A stretch of 64,000 nt of DNA from JACKDW01 sp964621785 (GTDB taxonomy: Bacteria; Myxococcota_A; Polyangia; Nannocystales; Nannocystaceae): assembly GCA_964621785.1 (NCBI GenBank), contig CAZUPD010000016.1:1-64000 (forward strand), in the 5' to 3' direction. The notes below the pieces were generated by a model. That model searched no databases. It was given only the letters and a program-made list of their open reading frames with translations, and was not told the origin of the DNA. The position numbers and the translations under genes were made by a program. The number at the start of each line of letters is the position of its first letter. Position 1 is the first letter of the stretch. This document shows, in pieces, positions 51,801-61,178 of this stretch.

Positions 51801-54623
51801 GTGAATGAACGCCAGGGCGAGCAGTCGGTAGCCACACCGTCCGTTCGCGCGATCGCGGAGATCCAGCGGGAGATCGAAGATTACTTCGGGTACTTCCCCC
51901 TGATCTTCGAACCGGCCCGCTCGCATCCCGTGGTCCTCGACCTCCTGTGGCGCCAGCTGTGGGCCGCCGCGATCCAAAATCCGATCCCCGCCGGGTTTAA
52001 GGCGCGTGTGTACGTCGAACGCCTGCGGCAGATCGCGGCCCCCGGGATTCTCGCGTGGCACAGCTGCCAGTTGCTCGACACCGGTGTCGAGCCACACGAG
52101 CTCCTCAGCGTGTTGGAGCAGCCGGTGAACCTGCCTTCGGACGATCCCTACGCGACGGTCCTCGGGTCACTGACTTCGCTGGCCGGACCGCTCGAACCCT
52201 GGCCCGCCGCCGACACATCCGCGGGGCGTTGCCTGCTCGCGGCGGCCACCGTCACCCTGATCTACGGGCCGAAGCCACGGGTCCAACGCGAGCTGCAGCG
52301 GTTGCTGGGCCCGCAGATGTTTGCCCAGTGGAGCGTGCTGCTCATGCACATCCACGCCTATACAAACTGGGTGCATATGCATCCAGAACTCGCCGGTCGA
52401 CCCGACCCGGCCATCGCCCCACAGCTCGCCCGCATCCTCGCCGAACAACCATCCTTGGCGACCTGGCTCGACGCTCCCCCTGAACACGACGCATCCCCCA
52501 ACCCCGCACGCTTTCGTCTCACCGACACCACCCCGACCGGTGTGGTCCAGTTTGCGATCGACGGCACGGTGGTGTTTGCCAATGCCGAGGCCCAGCGGAT
52601 GTTGGCGATGAGTCCCGATGAGTTGTCGCGGATCACCACCAGTGACCTCGAGGCCATGAGCGTGTGGGAACCGGGATTGGGCGACCCCCCGGAACATCCG
52701 GTGACGGTGTGCCTGCGGACGCTCAAACCCCACCCGTCCCAGTGCCTGGGGCTACGCCGGGCCGGCGAGATCCTGTGGATCACCCTCACGGTGTTGCCCC
52801 TGCGCGACCCGACCTCCGGCGAAGCCACCGGTGTGATGGCGACGATGGTCGACAGCAACGACCGCGTACGCGTGCGCCGTCGACTCGCCGACACCGAACA
52901 GTTGTATGAGAAACTACTTGCCACGGCCGACAGCGGGGTGTTGGTTCTCGACCGCGAAGGCACGGTCCTGCGGGCCAACGATATGGTCTATGCCCTGTTT
53001 CTCGGTCCGCCCGAATCGGGCTCACCCCCGGCGGAGCAGCTCGTCGGCAAACGCCTGACTGACATCTTGCCCGACCCCGAAGCGGCGGCGGTCCACCTCG
53101 GGCGGATCGCACAGGTCATGCGTTCGGGCGAAACCGTCGAGTTTGAGGACATGTTTGAGATCGACGGCGAGAACCGGTGGTTTTCGTTCCACGCCCAACC
53201 GCTGCGGCACCTCGGGTTTGTCTACGGGGCCCAGATCGTCGCCCGCGATATCACGAGCAAACGCCGGGCCGAGCAGGCCCTGCGCGACCGCGAGGAACGG
53301 GCCCGCCACGAGGCGCTGCACGACCGGCTGACACGTCTGCCCAACCGCGTCCTGTTTTTGGACCGACTCGCCGTCGAAGTCATCCACGCCAAGCAAAATC
53401 CCGGCTACACGTTCGCGGTCCTCGTCCTCGACCTCGACCGGTTCAAGAACGTCAACGACAGTCTCGGGCACTCGGCCGGCGACCGTCTACTGATCGAGTA
53501 CAGCCACCGCCTGCGCTCCTGCCTCGGCCCCGAAGACACGCTTGCCCGCATGGGTGGCGACGAGTTTGCCATCCTCCTCAAGGACGTCCACGACATCAGC
53601 GACGCGATCAAAATTGCCAACCTCGTGTTGGAGACCCTGGCTGAGCCATTCACCCTCGGCAGTCATGATGTCTATACACCGACTAGCATCGGGATCGCCA
53701 TCAGCCAGACCGGTTACAACCGGCCCGAGGATATCCTGCGCGATGCCGACACCGCGATGTACCGGGCCAAGAGCCACGGAAAAGGTCGCTACGAAGTGTT
53801 CGACAAGGCGATGCACGCCGAGGCCGTCGCCATGCTCACCCTCGAGTCCGACCTGCGGCGGGCACTCGGGCGCAACGAATTTCAGTTGTATTACCAACCA
53901 GTCATTCGCCTGAGCACCGGCGAACTCTACGGGTTTGAAGCCCTCGTGCGGTGGGTCCACCCCCTGCGCGGGCTCGTCTCGCCAATCGACTTTATTCCGC
54001 TCGCCGAGGAGACCGGCCTGATCCTCCCGATCGGCGAATGGGTGTTGCGCGAGGCCTGCCACCAGATGCAGCGCTGGCACCAACAGTTCGCCACCACCAC
54101 GCCGTTGACGATCAGCGTCAACCTGTCCGGAAAGCAGTTTTCTCGCCCCACCCTGATCCGGCGGATCCTTCGCGAGACAGCCCTCGACCCCTCGACCCTC
54201 AAACTCGAGATCACCGAGAGCGTCATCATGGACGACCCCGAGGCAGCCTCGGCGATGCTACGCGACCTGTTGGGCGACCGCATCCAATCCCACGTCGACG
54301 ACTTTGGCACCGGCTACTCGTCACTGAGCTACCTCCACACGTTCCCGACGGCCGCCCTCAAGATCGACCGCTCGTTTGTCAGCAAGATCGGTCCCGGGGG
54401 GGAGAACTCAGAAATTGTACGAACAATTATCTCGCTGGCCCATAACCTTCAAATGTCGGTGATCGCCGAGGGCGTCGAAACCCACACACAACTCGAGTTG
54501 ATCAAGCAAATGGGGTGTGAGTTCGGCCAGGGATATTACTTCTCACCGCCCTTGAATGCCGCCGCGGCCGAGCTGTTGATGCTGCGTGGCACCGCCGCAA
54601 TACCGGCGGTGAAAGCCGGCTAG
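51801..54623 (+). CDS. c-di-GMP enzyme: AhpD-like, PAS, PAS, GGDEF, EAL
   Basis: 940 residues with a GTG start. Residues 20-215 look like an AhpD/carboxymuconolactone-decarboxylase-type helical domain (YFGYFPLIFEPARSHPVVLD, NPIPAGFKARVYVERLRQIA) without its CxxC pair. Two PAS domains follow (about 237-355 and 370-490). The cyclase domain has Gly585-Gly-Asp-Glu-Phe589 intact and no RxxD inhibitory site upstream. The phosphodiesterase domain has Glu713-Ala-Leu715, LEITESVIMDD and DDFGTGYSSLSYL intact, so both activities may be present. It should control c-di-GMP in response to a signal read by the N-terminal and PAS domains, with no membrane segment. The AhpD-like sensor module on such an enzyme is unusual. 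Confidence 0.92.
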   Translation: MNERQGEQSVATPSVRAIAEIQREIEDYFGYFPLIFEPARSHPVVLDLLWRQLWAAAIQNPIPAGFKARVYVERLRQIAAPGILAWHSCQLLDTGVEPHELLSVLEQPVNLPSDDPYATVLGSLTSLAGPLEPWPAADTSAGRCLLAAATVTLIYGPKPRVQRELQRLLGPQMFAQWSVLLMHIHAYTNWVHMHPELAGRPDPAIAPQLARILAEQPSLATWLDAPPEHDASPNPARFRLTDTTPTGVVQFAIDGTVVFANAEAQRMLAMSPDELSRITTSDLEAMSVWEPGLGDPPEHPVTVCLRTLKPHPSQCLGLRRAGEILWITLTVLPLRDPTSGEATGVMATMVDSNDRVRVRRRLADTEQLYEKLLATADSGVLVLDREGTVLRANDMVYALFLGPPESGSPPAEQLVGKRLTDILPDPEAAAVHLGRIAQVMRSGETVEFEDMFEIDGENRWFSFHAQPLRHLGFVYGAQIVARDITSKRRAEQALRDREERARHEALHDRLTRLPNRVLFLDRLAVEVIHAKQNPGYTFAVLVLDLDRFKNVNDSLGHSAGDRLLIEYSHRLRSCLGPEDTLARMGGDEFAILLKDVHDISDAIKIANLVLETLAEPFTLGSHDVYTPTSIGIAISQTGYNRPEDILRDADTAMYRAKSHGKGRYEVFDKAMHAEAVAMLTLESDLRRALGRNEFQLYYQPVIRLSTGELYGFEALVRWVHPLRGLVSPIDFIPLAEETGLILPIGEWVLREACHQMQRWHQQFATTTPLTISVNLSGKQFSRPTLIRRILRETALDPSTLKLEITESVIMDDPEAASAMLRDLLGDRIQSHVDDFGTGYSSLSYLHTFPTAALKIDRSFVSKIGPGGENSEIVRTIISLAHNLQMSVIAEGVETHTQLELIKQMGCEFGQGYYFSPPLNAAAAELLMLRGTAAIPAVKAG

Positions 54624-54700
54624 CCCGGGATTTCGCCACATGGTTACATGTATTTGCAACGTTGGTAGAACATTCGGGCGCATCAGAAGGACGCCCCCGT

Positions 54701-54725
54701 CGCAGACCAAGACCGTCGGTCTGCG
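54701..54725 (+). terminator. Hairpin downstream of the GGDEF-EAL gene
   Basis: CGCAGACC pairs with GGTCTGCG across nine bases, about 80 bp after the stop, no T-run. Weak evidence for termination. The surrounding gap (54624-54996) holds no gene. Confidence 0.35.
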
Positions 54726-54918
54726 AGGCGGGAGCACCGGATGGGATATGCGACGCGAGCTGGTTGGTCGATCGAGCTCAGTACAGGAGAGCCCCGTGGA
54801 CTCGTTTTGACCATCGAGGGGACATCGCGTCCGGCGATGACGTCTGATGTTTGGCTCTGCCCAGCGAAATAGCCCGGCTTCCAAAATTTCGGTGTACGAG
54901 CACACGTATGGAACAGCG

Positions 54919-54950
54919 GAACTCGCCACAACCGCTGCTGTGGCGAGTTC
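54919..54950 (+). other. Perfect 12-bp inverted repeat upstream of the lectin gene
   Basis: GAACTCGCCACA and its exact complement flank eight bases. It ends 46 bp before the start codon at 54997, so it could be an operator, a leader hairpin or a terminator of the preceding transcript. Confidence 0.5.
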
Positions 54951-54996
54951 TCGGACACATCAGCACAGGGACGCGAAATGAGGTATTGTCGGGCCA

Positions 54997-55812
54997 ATGC
55001 GTACCTACTTGGTCTGCGTCCTCGCAGGACTTGCCTGTACCCGGCCAAACCCCGGGTATCTGCAAACGGGCTCTGGGGCATCCGGTTCGACCTCCGACTC
55101 CGAGACCACGACCGAAGCACCCACAAGCGTAGCTCCGACCAGCTCCAGTTCCGACGGTAGTTCGAGCACCCTGCCGACAGACGCGACGACCTCCGATACC
55201 AGCGACACATCCACCTCCGACACCAGCGACACAACCACCGATCCCACCGACCCCACCGATGTCACCACCGCCGATCCCAGTGAAACGTCGGACACGACGG
55301 ATTCGGGCGACACCGACACCGAAACCGATACTGACGACCCCGGTGAGCCACCCACGTGTAACGTCAATCCGCTGACCATGAATTGCCAGCACGAGTACCT
55401 CGCCGGCAGCTGGTTTCTGTTTTGCCAAGACCAGCTCGAATGGTCCGTGGCCGTCGACAAGTGCACCGCGATGTGTGCCACGCTCGCATCCATCGTCAGC
55501 GACGAGGAGAACAACGCCGTGCACAACCGCTTGCTCGACCCCGAATATGTCCCCAGCGTCACCCCGATTCCGGACGAGCAATCGCTGCAGCCAAACGCCT
55601 CGCGCTGGATCGGCGGGTACCTGCAACAGGGCATCTTCGGGTGGGTCGACGGATCGTCCACCGCCTATACACACTGGGGCCCAGAAGAGCCGGACGGCTC
55701 AGGACCGTGCGTCGCGCTTGCCGTTGTCGGCAAAGACACGGGTGACGGATTCTGGTACGACCGCGATTGTGCGGTCACACCCTATCCGTTTATTTGCAAA
55801 TACATAGAATAG
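54997..55812 (+). CDS. C-type-lectin-domain lipoprotein
   Basis: 271 residues, lipobox VLAGLAC (Cys14), then a Ser/Thr/Asp linker of about 100 residues. The C-terminal 140 residues are a C-type lectin-like domain: AGSWFLFCQDQLEWSVAVDK, CTAMCATLASIVSDEENNAV, RWIGGYLQQGIFGWVDGSST, the EPDGSG segment resembling EPN/QPD sugar motifs, WYDRDC and the final FICKYIE. Four to six Cys fit the fold's disulfides. Likely binds glycans at the cell surface, with calcium possible. Family call is firm; ligand unknown. Confidence 0.88.
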   Translation: MRTYLVCVLAGLACTRPNPGYLQTGSGASGSTSDSETTTEAPTSVAPTSSSSDGSSSTLPTDATTSDTSDTSTSDTSDTTTDPTDPTDVTTADPSETSDTTDSGDTDTETDTDDPGEPPTCNVNPLTMNCQHEYLAGSWFLFCQDQLEWSVAVDKCTAMCATLASIVSDEENNAVHNRLLDPEYVPSVTPIPDEQSLQPNASRWIGGYLQQGIFGWVDGSSTAYTHWGPEEPDGSGPCVALAVVGKDTGDGFWYDRDCAVTPYPFICKYIE

Positions 55813-55841
55813 ATGCGCCGAGAAGATCTCCCCGGCGCATC
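55812..55841. terminator. Bidirectional hairpin between convergent genes
   Basis: GATGCGCCG and CGGCGCATC pair across 12 bases, starting at the last base of the lectin gene and ending 29 bases before the stop of the small lipoprotein on the other strand. Confidence 0.6.
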
Positions 55842-55869
55842 TGCACCCTACGTTGCCGGCGTATGTGCT

Positions 55870-56118
55870 CTACTTCTTGCCACAGCCCCATTTGCCGCCG
55901 CCACACGTGCACACGTAGTCGCCACTGCCGGTGTTCCGGTACACGCAAAACGCCGATTCACCCCGCGGGCACCGGGCGCCAGCCCGCGGCTTGCTTCCGG
56001 GACAGCCGGCTCCCTGAGCCGATTGCGTCCCTCCGGACGGCTTGCAGGCGAGTCCGAGCGCGACTCCAAAACCCAGGGTCATCGCAAACGTCAGGCATCG
56101 CTTGATCAGTTGCTGCAT
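55870..56118 (-). CDS. Small Cys-rich lipoprotein
   Basis: 82 residues. The signal peptide ends at a lipobox (ALGLAC, Cys25). The mature 58 residues are Gly/Lys-rich with five further Cys (AGCPGSKP, ARCPRGES, FCVYRNTG, YVCTCGGGKWGCGKK). The pattern suggests a tiny disulfide-bonded surface protein seen in several forms in myxobacteria. No function known. Confidence 0.75.
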   Translation of the reverse strand: MQQLIKRCLTFAMTLGFGVALGLACKPSGGTQSAQGAGCPGSKPRAGARCPRGESAFCVYRNTGSGDYVCTCGGGKWGCGKK

Positions 56119-56273
56119 GGATTAAGGCTGCGGCGGATGGCCGCGATGTGTCAAGCAATATACCCTGTGCAATTACATGAAAATTTTGGGGGCCGACCAC
56201 CACACACGCCGGGAAGCCTCACGCCGCGTACGACTGCATCGATCGCTATCCCGGGTTAAGCTGGCCGCCAGCG

Positions 56274-57764
56274 ATGCTGAGCCTCTCCTTTTCGATCGCC
56301 GCAAGCCTATCCGCGCTCGCAACAGCGCCCGAGACGTCACCTCGCCCGCTCGACCGAGATGTACCCCAGGCCGTGGCAAGCCACACGTCCTCAGGCTCGC
56401 AAACCGCAGTGACGGCTTCCGAGCCCAACCCGTACAACATCGACATCGATCTCGAGCATCTTCCCGAGCCCGAATTAGAGCAACTGAAAAAAAAGCAACT
56501 GAGCTTCGTCCCTGGGCTGCGCTACTGGGTTCGCGGATTTGGTCGCCAGGTGACGAGTTTTGATGCCAGCGCACCTGCCCACCAATACGGCATCATCCAC
56601 CAAGCTCGCCTGCACGCCCGCGCCAGCTATGGACCGGTGTCGGCGTTCGTCCAACTCCAGGACGCGCGCACCTGGGGGTTTGAACAATCGACCACCTCCA
56701 ACGACGCCAACACCGATCTCCACCAGGGATACTTCGACCTCGCCGGCGCCACCGGCAAGCTCAGTGGCTCGCTCCGACTCGGGCGTCAGGAGATCATCAT
56801 CGGCTCCCGGCGGCTGTTTGCCGAGCGGCCGTGGAATCCCAATGGGCAATCGTTCGACGCGTTGCGGTTGCGCGGCTCCTCCACGGTTGTCGAACTCGAT
56901 GTATTTGCAGCGATGTTGGCTCCGCCTCGCACCATCGAAGCGCAAGTCGACGGCGAGGATGTATCAATCTCGACCCGTGGCGGGTATGTCGGCGGTGCGT
57001 ATCTCACCATCCATGCCCATCCGGCAATCGCCATCGATGCTGCAATGTTTTGGGACTACGAAGGCCCGACCGCAACCGACCTCAACCGCGACCGCAGAAT
57101 CATCAGCCCGGGCGTGCGGCTGCACGGTCAACCGGTCCGCGGGTGGAACTACGAGCTCGAGGGCTACTACCAAGCCGGTGCACAGTTTCGCCTGCCCCAC
57201 CGCGCCTGGGCACTGGCCGCCCTGACGAGTTACGAATTTGATGTAGATACACGTCCAACCCCGTACCTGGGCTACACCCTCGCCAGCGGCCAGTCGTGTC
57301 CTCCGTCTGAGGATGGAACGTGTGCACTCGGAGAGCGCAGCACCGAGTTCTTCGACTTCTACCGCCGCCGCCACGGTTATCAGGGCATCGCCGACTTGGC
57401 CCTCATGCGCAACATCGGCGACCTCGAGACAGGGGTCGGGCTCAAACCCCACAGCAAGCTAGGCCTCAACGTCGACTACCACCTGTTTCACCTCCAACAG
57501 CCTGATGGACGCTGGTGGCGGGTACCCGACAATCTCGTAGGCGCGGGGTTCGACCCGCAAAACCAGGCGCGGCTCCTCGGCCAAGAGTTCGACTTCCGCC
57601 TGCTTGCCCGACCGTTCGACGCCGAGTGGCAAGGTCGTAAGCTCGACCTGCTGAAGATCGAAGTCGGCTATGCCCTATTCCTCCCGCTCGCCGCCGCGAG
57701 GACGATCGCTGGGGGCTCGGACCCACGACACTTTTGGTATCTGTGGTTCACCACCGAGTTTTAA
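56274..57764 (+). CDS. Alginate-export-like outer-membrane beta-barrel
   Basis: 496 residues, signal peptide about 20 residues (SFSIAASLSALATA). From residue 80 on, amphipathic strands alternate (LRYWVRGFGRQ, LHARASYGPVSAFVQLQDAR, GYFDLAGATGKLSGSLRLGR, QEIIIGSRRLF). FDALRLRGSSTVVELDVFAA and the terminal WYLWFTTEF with aromatic last residue mark an outer-membrane barrel. RLGRQEIIIGSRRL is typical of the Alginate_exp (AlgE-like) family. It probably forms a porin for an acidic polysaccharide or another anion. No alginate biosynthesis genes are nearby. Confidence 0.8.
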   Translation: MLSLSFSIAASLSALATAPETSPRPLDRDVPQAVASHTSSGSQTAVTASEPNPYNIDIDLEHLPEPELEQLKKKQLSFVPGLRYWVRGFGRQVTSFDASAPAHQYGIIHQARLHARASYGPVSAFVQLQDARTWGFEQSTTSNDANTDLHQGYFDLAGATGKLSGSLRLGRQEIIIGSRRLFAERPWNPNGQSFDALRLRGSSTVVELDVFAAMLAPPRTIEAQVDGEDVSISTRGGYVGGAYLTIHAHPAIAIDAAMFWDYEGPTATDLNRDRRIISPGVRLHGQPVRGWNYELEGYYQAGAQFRLPHRAWALAALTSYEFDVDTRPTPYLGYTLASGQSCPPSEDGTCALGERSTEFFDFYRRRHGYQGIADLALMRNIGDLETGVGLKPHSKLGLNVDYHLFHLQQPDGRWWRVPDNLVGAGFDPQNQARLLGQEFDFRLLARPFDAEWQGRKLDLLKIEVGYALFLPLAAARTIAGGSDPRHFWYLWFTTEF

Positions 57765-57813
57765 TTTCCGTGCAGACACAAATTTTTGCCTGTGAGCCCG
57801 ACTCATCGGCCAG

Positions 57814-58341
57814 TTGAGCGACGGTTGCGTTCCGAGTACCCTCGCACCTCTCGTGCACACGCTGAGCCACCACCAAGACTTCCTCTATCTGCGATTTGCC
57901 AACGTATTCATCGCGCTCGTCCGCGGCGAGCCGTCGCGTTCGATGATCGATGGGATGCACGCGAACATGGTGGCGATGCGTAGCGATTGTCCCCGCGGAG
58001 TGGGGTTTTTACTGATCAAACTCCCCGGTGCACCGATCCCACACGGGGCCATCCGCAAGCGGGCCCAGCATCTGTTCCACGACCTTCGCAACGACCTGCG
58101 GGGATTTGCCGGTGTCAGCGAGGGCAGTGGATTTTGGGCGTCGACCACCCGGGCCGCGATGATGACCATCACGCTGTTCGGCCGTCGGCCCTATCCCATG
58201 AAAATCTTCGGCAATGTCGAAGACGGGGCGCGCTGGCTCCTCGATGTCTTTTCGCTGTGCCCGACGCCCAACAGTTGGGTCGCGTTTCAAACGACATTGG
58301 GCGAGCGACGCGAAGCTTGGATCGCGGCCTCTCCGAAATAG
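57814..58341 (+). CDS. Unknown protein of a myxobacterial type
   Basis: 175 residues from a TTG at 57814 (start uncertain). The first 75 residues (FLYLRFANVFIALVRGEPSR, MIDGMHANMVAMRSDCPRGV) resemble the alpha/beta STAS-like proteins that recur in myxobacterial genomes without a name. The rest is neutral and soluble, no signal peptide. The gene lies between the barrel protein and the DUF4157 gene. A function cannot be given. Confidence 0.6.
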   Translation: MSDGCVPSTLAPLVHTLSHHQDFLYLRFANVFIALVRGEPSRSMIDGMHANMVAMRSDCPRGVGFLLIKLPGAPIPHGAIRKRAQHLFHDLRNDLRGFAGVSEGSGFWASTTRAAMMTITLFGRRPYPMKIFGNVEDGARWLLDVFSLCPTPNSWVAFQTTLGERREAWIAASPK

Positions 58342-58431
58342 ATGTATTTACAACACAATCAGTGTCCTTGAGGGTGTACCGGCGCTCACTCGACGCACCG
58401 CCAGTCCGTCCCGTTGAAACCCTGTAGGAAG

Positions 58432-61113
58432 CTACGTCAATGCCCGCGCGGTCAACAACTCGAGCTTCGTCAGGTCGAGCGAATAGTAAGGTGCCAACTG
58501 GGACCCCATATCCTTGAGAATGTCACGCCGTGCAGTCTCGTGAATCACATCGATTTGGTGGCCGAGCTTCTGCCATGATTGCAACGTCGTAATCAACCGA
58601 TTGACCCAATTGGAGAACAGCCCGACCGCTGTCAGGGCCTTGCCCTTCGTCGCAGCCAAGTGGGATACTTCCCAAGCCGTTTCTGCCTTTTTCTCCACCA
58701 TTTTGTACAACAGTATCTGAATACTATCTTCCTCGGGCCGCGGATCCATCACCAATTGATTGAGTGCGGTTCCCAGGGCGGCTGCTGCATTGCCGACCTC
58801 CATTCCGCCCACGCGGATGACATCCATCATCTCGCCCAAGTTAAGTGCGACGGGATTGACAGACATTGTCGGGGGAAGTGACATCTTGGGAATCGGCGTC
58901 TTGTGCTCTTTATATGCCTTAATCGCCTCTTGCATCTGCTCGTGGCGTTCCGCTTCAGCCTCGGGCCCCTGCTCGATATGTTCGATCGTTTCGCCGTGGT
59001 CGACCTCGAATCGATTGAGTACCTCGAGCGCCGCCGCCAGACGGTCGATAAACCCCTTGCGTGTCTTGTCCTTGTGTTTTTTGGCACCGGCTGCCATCGC
59101 CGTGGCGAGGGACACCAATTCGTCGCGCAGACCCTCCTCGGTCTCGGTGTCCTCAATGGTCAGGTGGAGTTTCCAGCGACCGACCCAGTGCTTGATCTCT
59201 TTACACAGCGACAAAATTGGTGCCGACGCCGGTGACACAAACGCGAGCTTGGCACTTTTGAAATCGGTGCGGAACTTATAGGTGTCCTGTGTATCGTAGT
59301 CGGTCGGCTCATAGCTTTGGGTGATCCCGACCTCGGTCTGCCAGCCCCCCTTGTAGGCCATCACCTGGTGCATTGCTGTGACAATTGCATGGAGTTTGCC
59401 GCGGATCTTGGGGATATTTGTGCCGGCGTCATCGATGCGCTCAGGTCCGTCGAGCGTCCCGCCAAACACATCTGCGAGGATGGGGGCAATCGCCTCTTCC
59501 TGCGAAACTTGGTGATCGCCGGTTGTCTGGTAAATCGCGTACTTGCTGAGGCCTTTTTTGCCCTTCCGGCGCTCGCGGTCGAGTTGCAGCTCCATCGCCT
59601 TCCGGTAGTCGCCACACATTTGCGCCCAGATAGGTCCGACCACAGGATCCTTTCGAATCGCGCTGAGGTCCGGTTTGGGCAGGCGCAGCGTCGGGTTGTA
59701 ACTCTTGCCTGTGTACCAAGGCATTGCGATCTCGAGCAGGGAATTGGCGATGACATTCGACATGTACTTGAGGTCGTTCCCGTCCATGGAGTAGTCGCCG
59801 TGAAACCGCCCAAGAGTGGTCGGCACACCCATCGGCAGGGCATTGAGTAGATCGTGCCAGGTGTTGACCAACGGACCCGAGCGACCGATCCCTTCTCCGA
59901 TCCGTCCGAGGGCGTGGGGCGACAGGTGGCCAGCGGCGAAACAGTCGGCCAAAAAGTGGCTGGCAAAACCCTCGAGGATGATGGCTTGGCGGGCGAGTTC
60001 CCGAGCGAGCTCCATATCTTTGTAACTCTTGGGCGCACTTCGGAGCTCGCACGCCATCCACATCTTTTGCTTGGCAATCGCGTGGTTGCGGCGATACTCA
60101 ACCCCTGCCAGGGGATAGAAGTGGTTGGCGTTGGTACCTAATAGTGTATATTCACCAAACATGCCCAACGAGAGATAGTCGCTGCCCACCTCATCGACCT
60201 TGTCGGTCCAATCCTCGAGCGACGGACCGCGTTTTGACGACCCGCGTGCACGTGGGGACAGGTCGCCGGCAAATCGGTTGGCGGCGCCGTAACTCATCGC
60301 CTTGCCCTTGGTTCCGCGGACCATAAACCGGTGGGTCGACTCCGATTCAACGATGTCCTTTCCATCAGGTTTAAACGCCTTTTCCTGGCTCGGGTCGTTC
60401 TCTTCCTCCTTGAGTTTGAAGCTGTCGTCGAGCAGCGACTCCATCCCATCGAGCTTGTCGTAGACGATCCTCCCGGCCTCCTGGCCCATGATGTAGTGAT
60501 CAGGCTCGCCCCAAAACTGCACCGCTTCGGTCTTTTGTACACCTGCACCCGGCTGCCCGCTGTACTGGTCGAGCAGCGGCTCGGCCGACTTCCCGGCGAC
60601 GACGTTGGTTGCAACTGCATCGGCATGTCGCTCGTGACGATCGCCCGCCTTGCCGAGACCACCGAACAGTTGCACACCGCCGCGCTGCTGGACCACGTGG
60701 GCAGCCTCGTGGGCAGCGACAAACAGACTCGGGCGGGTGGCAAACGCGACGTGCTCGCCCGTGGCAAACGCTTCGGCACCGATGTTCGCGGTACTCTTCC
60801 GCGCGGCCTGGTCCATATGCGCCTTGATATTCGAGACATCGTGTCGCCCGAACGAAGCCTGGATCTGCCGCGCAAATGGCAGGGACTGCCCAGATCCAGA
60901 GATGCCAGCCTGGGCTTGGGCGTGGACCGCGGAAGGGGTACTTGGGTCGCGCGGCCCATTCGACATTTGCATGCGCATGGAGTTGAGCGACGCAGCAGAG
61001 TCGTGCCCATGTTCGTGTGCAGGACTCTCTCCGCAAGGCACCTCCGGGACGCGATGTTGAAGATCGACATCACGCTCCGCCGATTGCCCCTCTACACCCT
61101 GATGAACGGCCAT
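58432..61113 (-). CDS. DUF4157 (eCIS-core) protein with phospholipase-C-like region
   Basis: 893 residues, no signal peptide. Residues 75-150 are the DUF4157/eCIS-core domain (LPFARQIQASFGRHDVSNIK, AFATGEHVAFATRPSLF, and the zinc motif HEAAH in VAAHEAAHVVQQRGG). A region from about 205 to 430 (GEPDHYIMGQEAGRIVYDKL, HFYPLAGVEYRRNHAIAK, FASHFLADCFAAGHLS) has the helical His/Asp pattern of zinc-dependent phospholipase C / S1-P1-like enzymes. The C-terminal half is helical and unassigned. DUF4157 domains mark cargo or accessory proteins of extracellular contractile injection systems, and also occur in free-standing toxins. No sheath, tube or baseplate genes are in the window. The neighbours are unrelated, so it may be a stand-alone effector. 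Confidence 0.8.
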   Translation of the reverse strand: MAVHQGVEGQSAERDVDLQHRVPEVPCGESPAHEHGHDSAASLNSMRMQMSNGPRDPSTPSAVHAQAQAGISGSGQSLPFARQIQASFGRHDVSNIKAHMDQAARKSTANIGAEAFATGEHVAFATRPSLFVAAHEAAHVVQQRGGVQLFGGLGKAGDRHERHADAVATNVVAGKSAEPLLDQYSGQPGAGVQKTEAVQFWGEPDHYIMGQEAGRIVYDKLDGMESLLDDSFKLKEEENDPSQEKAFKPDGKDIVESESTHRFMVRGTKGKAMSYGAANRFAGDLSPRARGSSKRGPSLEDWTDKVDEVGSDYLSLGMFGEYTLLGTNANHFYPLAGVEYRRNHAIAKQKMWMACELRSAPKSYKDMELARELARQAIILEGFASHFLADCFAAGHLSPHALGRIGEGIGRSGPLVNTWHDLLNALPMGVPTTLGRFHGDYSMDGNDLKYMSNVIANSLLEIAMPWYTGKSYNPTLRLPKPDLSAIRKDPVVGPIWAQMCGDYRKAMELQLDRERRKGKKGLSKYAIYQTTGDHQVSQEEAIAPILADVFGGTLDGPERIDDAGTNIPKIRGKLHAIVTAMHQVMAYKGGWQTEVGITQSYEPTDYDTQDTYKFRTDFKSAKLAFVSPASAPILSLCKEIKHWVGRWKLHLTIEDTETEEGLRDELVSLATAMAAGAKKHKDKTRKGFIDRLAAALEVLNRFEVDHGETIEHIEQGPEAEAERHEQMQEAIKAYKEHKTPIPKMSLPPTMSVNPVALNLGEMMDVIRVGGMEVGNAAAALGTALNQLVMDPRPEEDSIQILLYKMVEKKAETAWEVSHLAATKGKALTAVGLFSNWVNRLITTLQSWQKLGHQIDVIHETARRDILKDMGSQLAPYYSLDLTKLELLTARALT

Positions 61114-61158
61114 AGAATCACGTTACGGGACTGTCTCTCTGGAGTCAAAGCAAGATAA

Positions 61159-61178
61159 ACATGTCTTTTTAGACATGT
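61159..61178. promoter_or_regulatory. Palindrome between msrA and the DUF4157 gene
   Basis: ACATGTCT, four T, AGACATGT: a perfect 8-bp inverted repeat 46 bp upstream of the DUF4157 start and 156 bp after the msrA stop (both minus strand). It fits an operator or a weak terminator of msrA. The rest of the 220-bp gap shows one TGCAAGTACA at 61310-61319. Confidence 0.45.

Noticed and set aside
57772..57795. Another copy of the GGGCAA-N6-TTGCCC operator upstream of 57814
   Set aside because: Only TTTTTGCC resembles an arm; the left arm at the right distance does not match.
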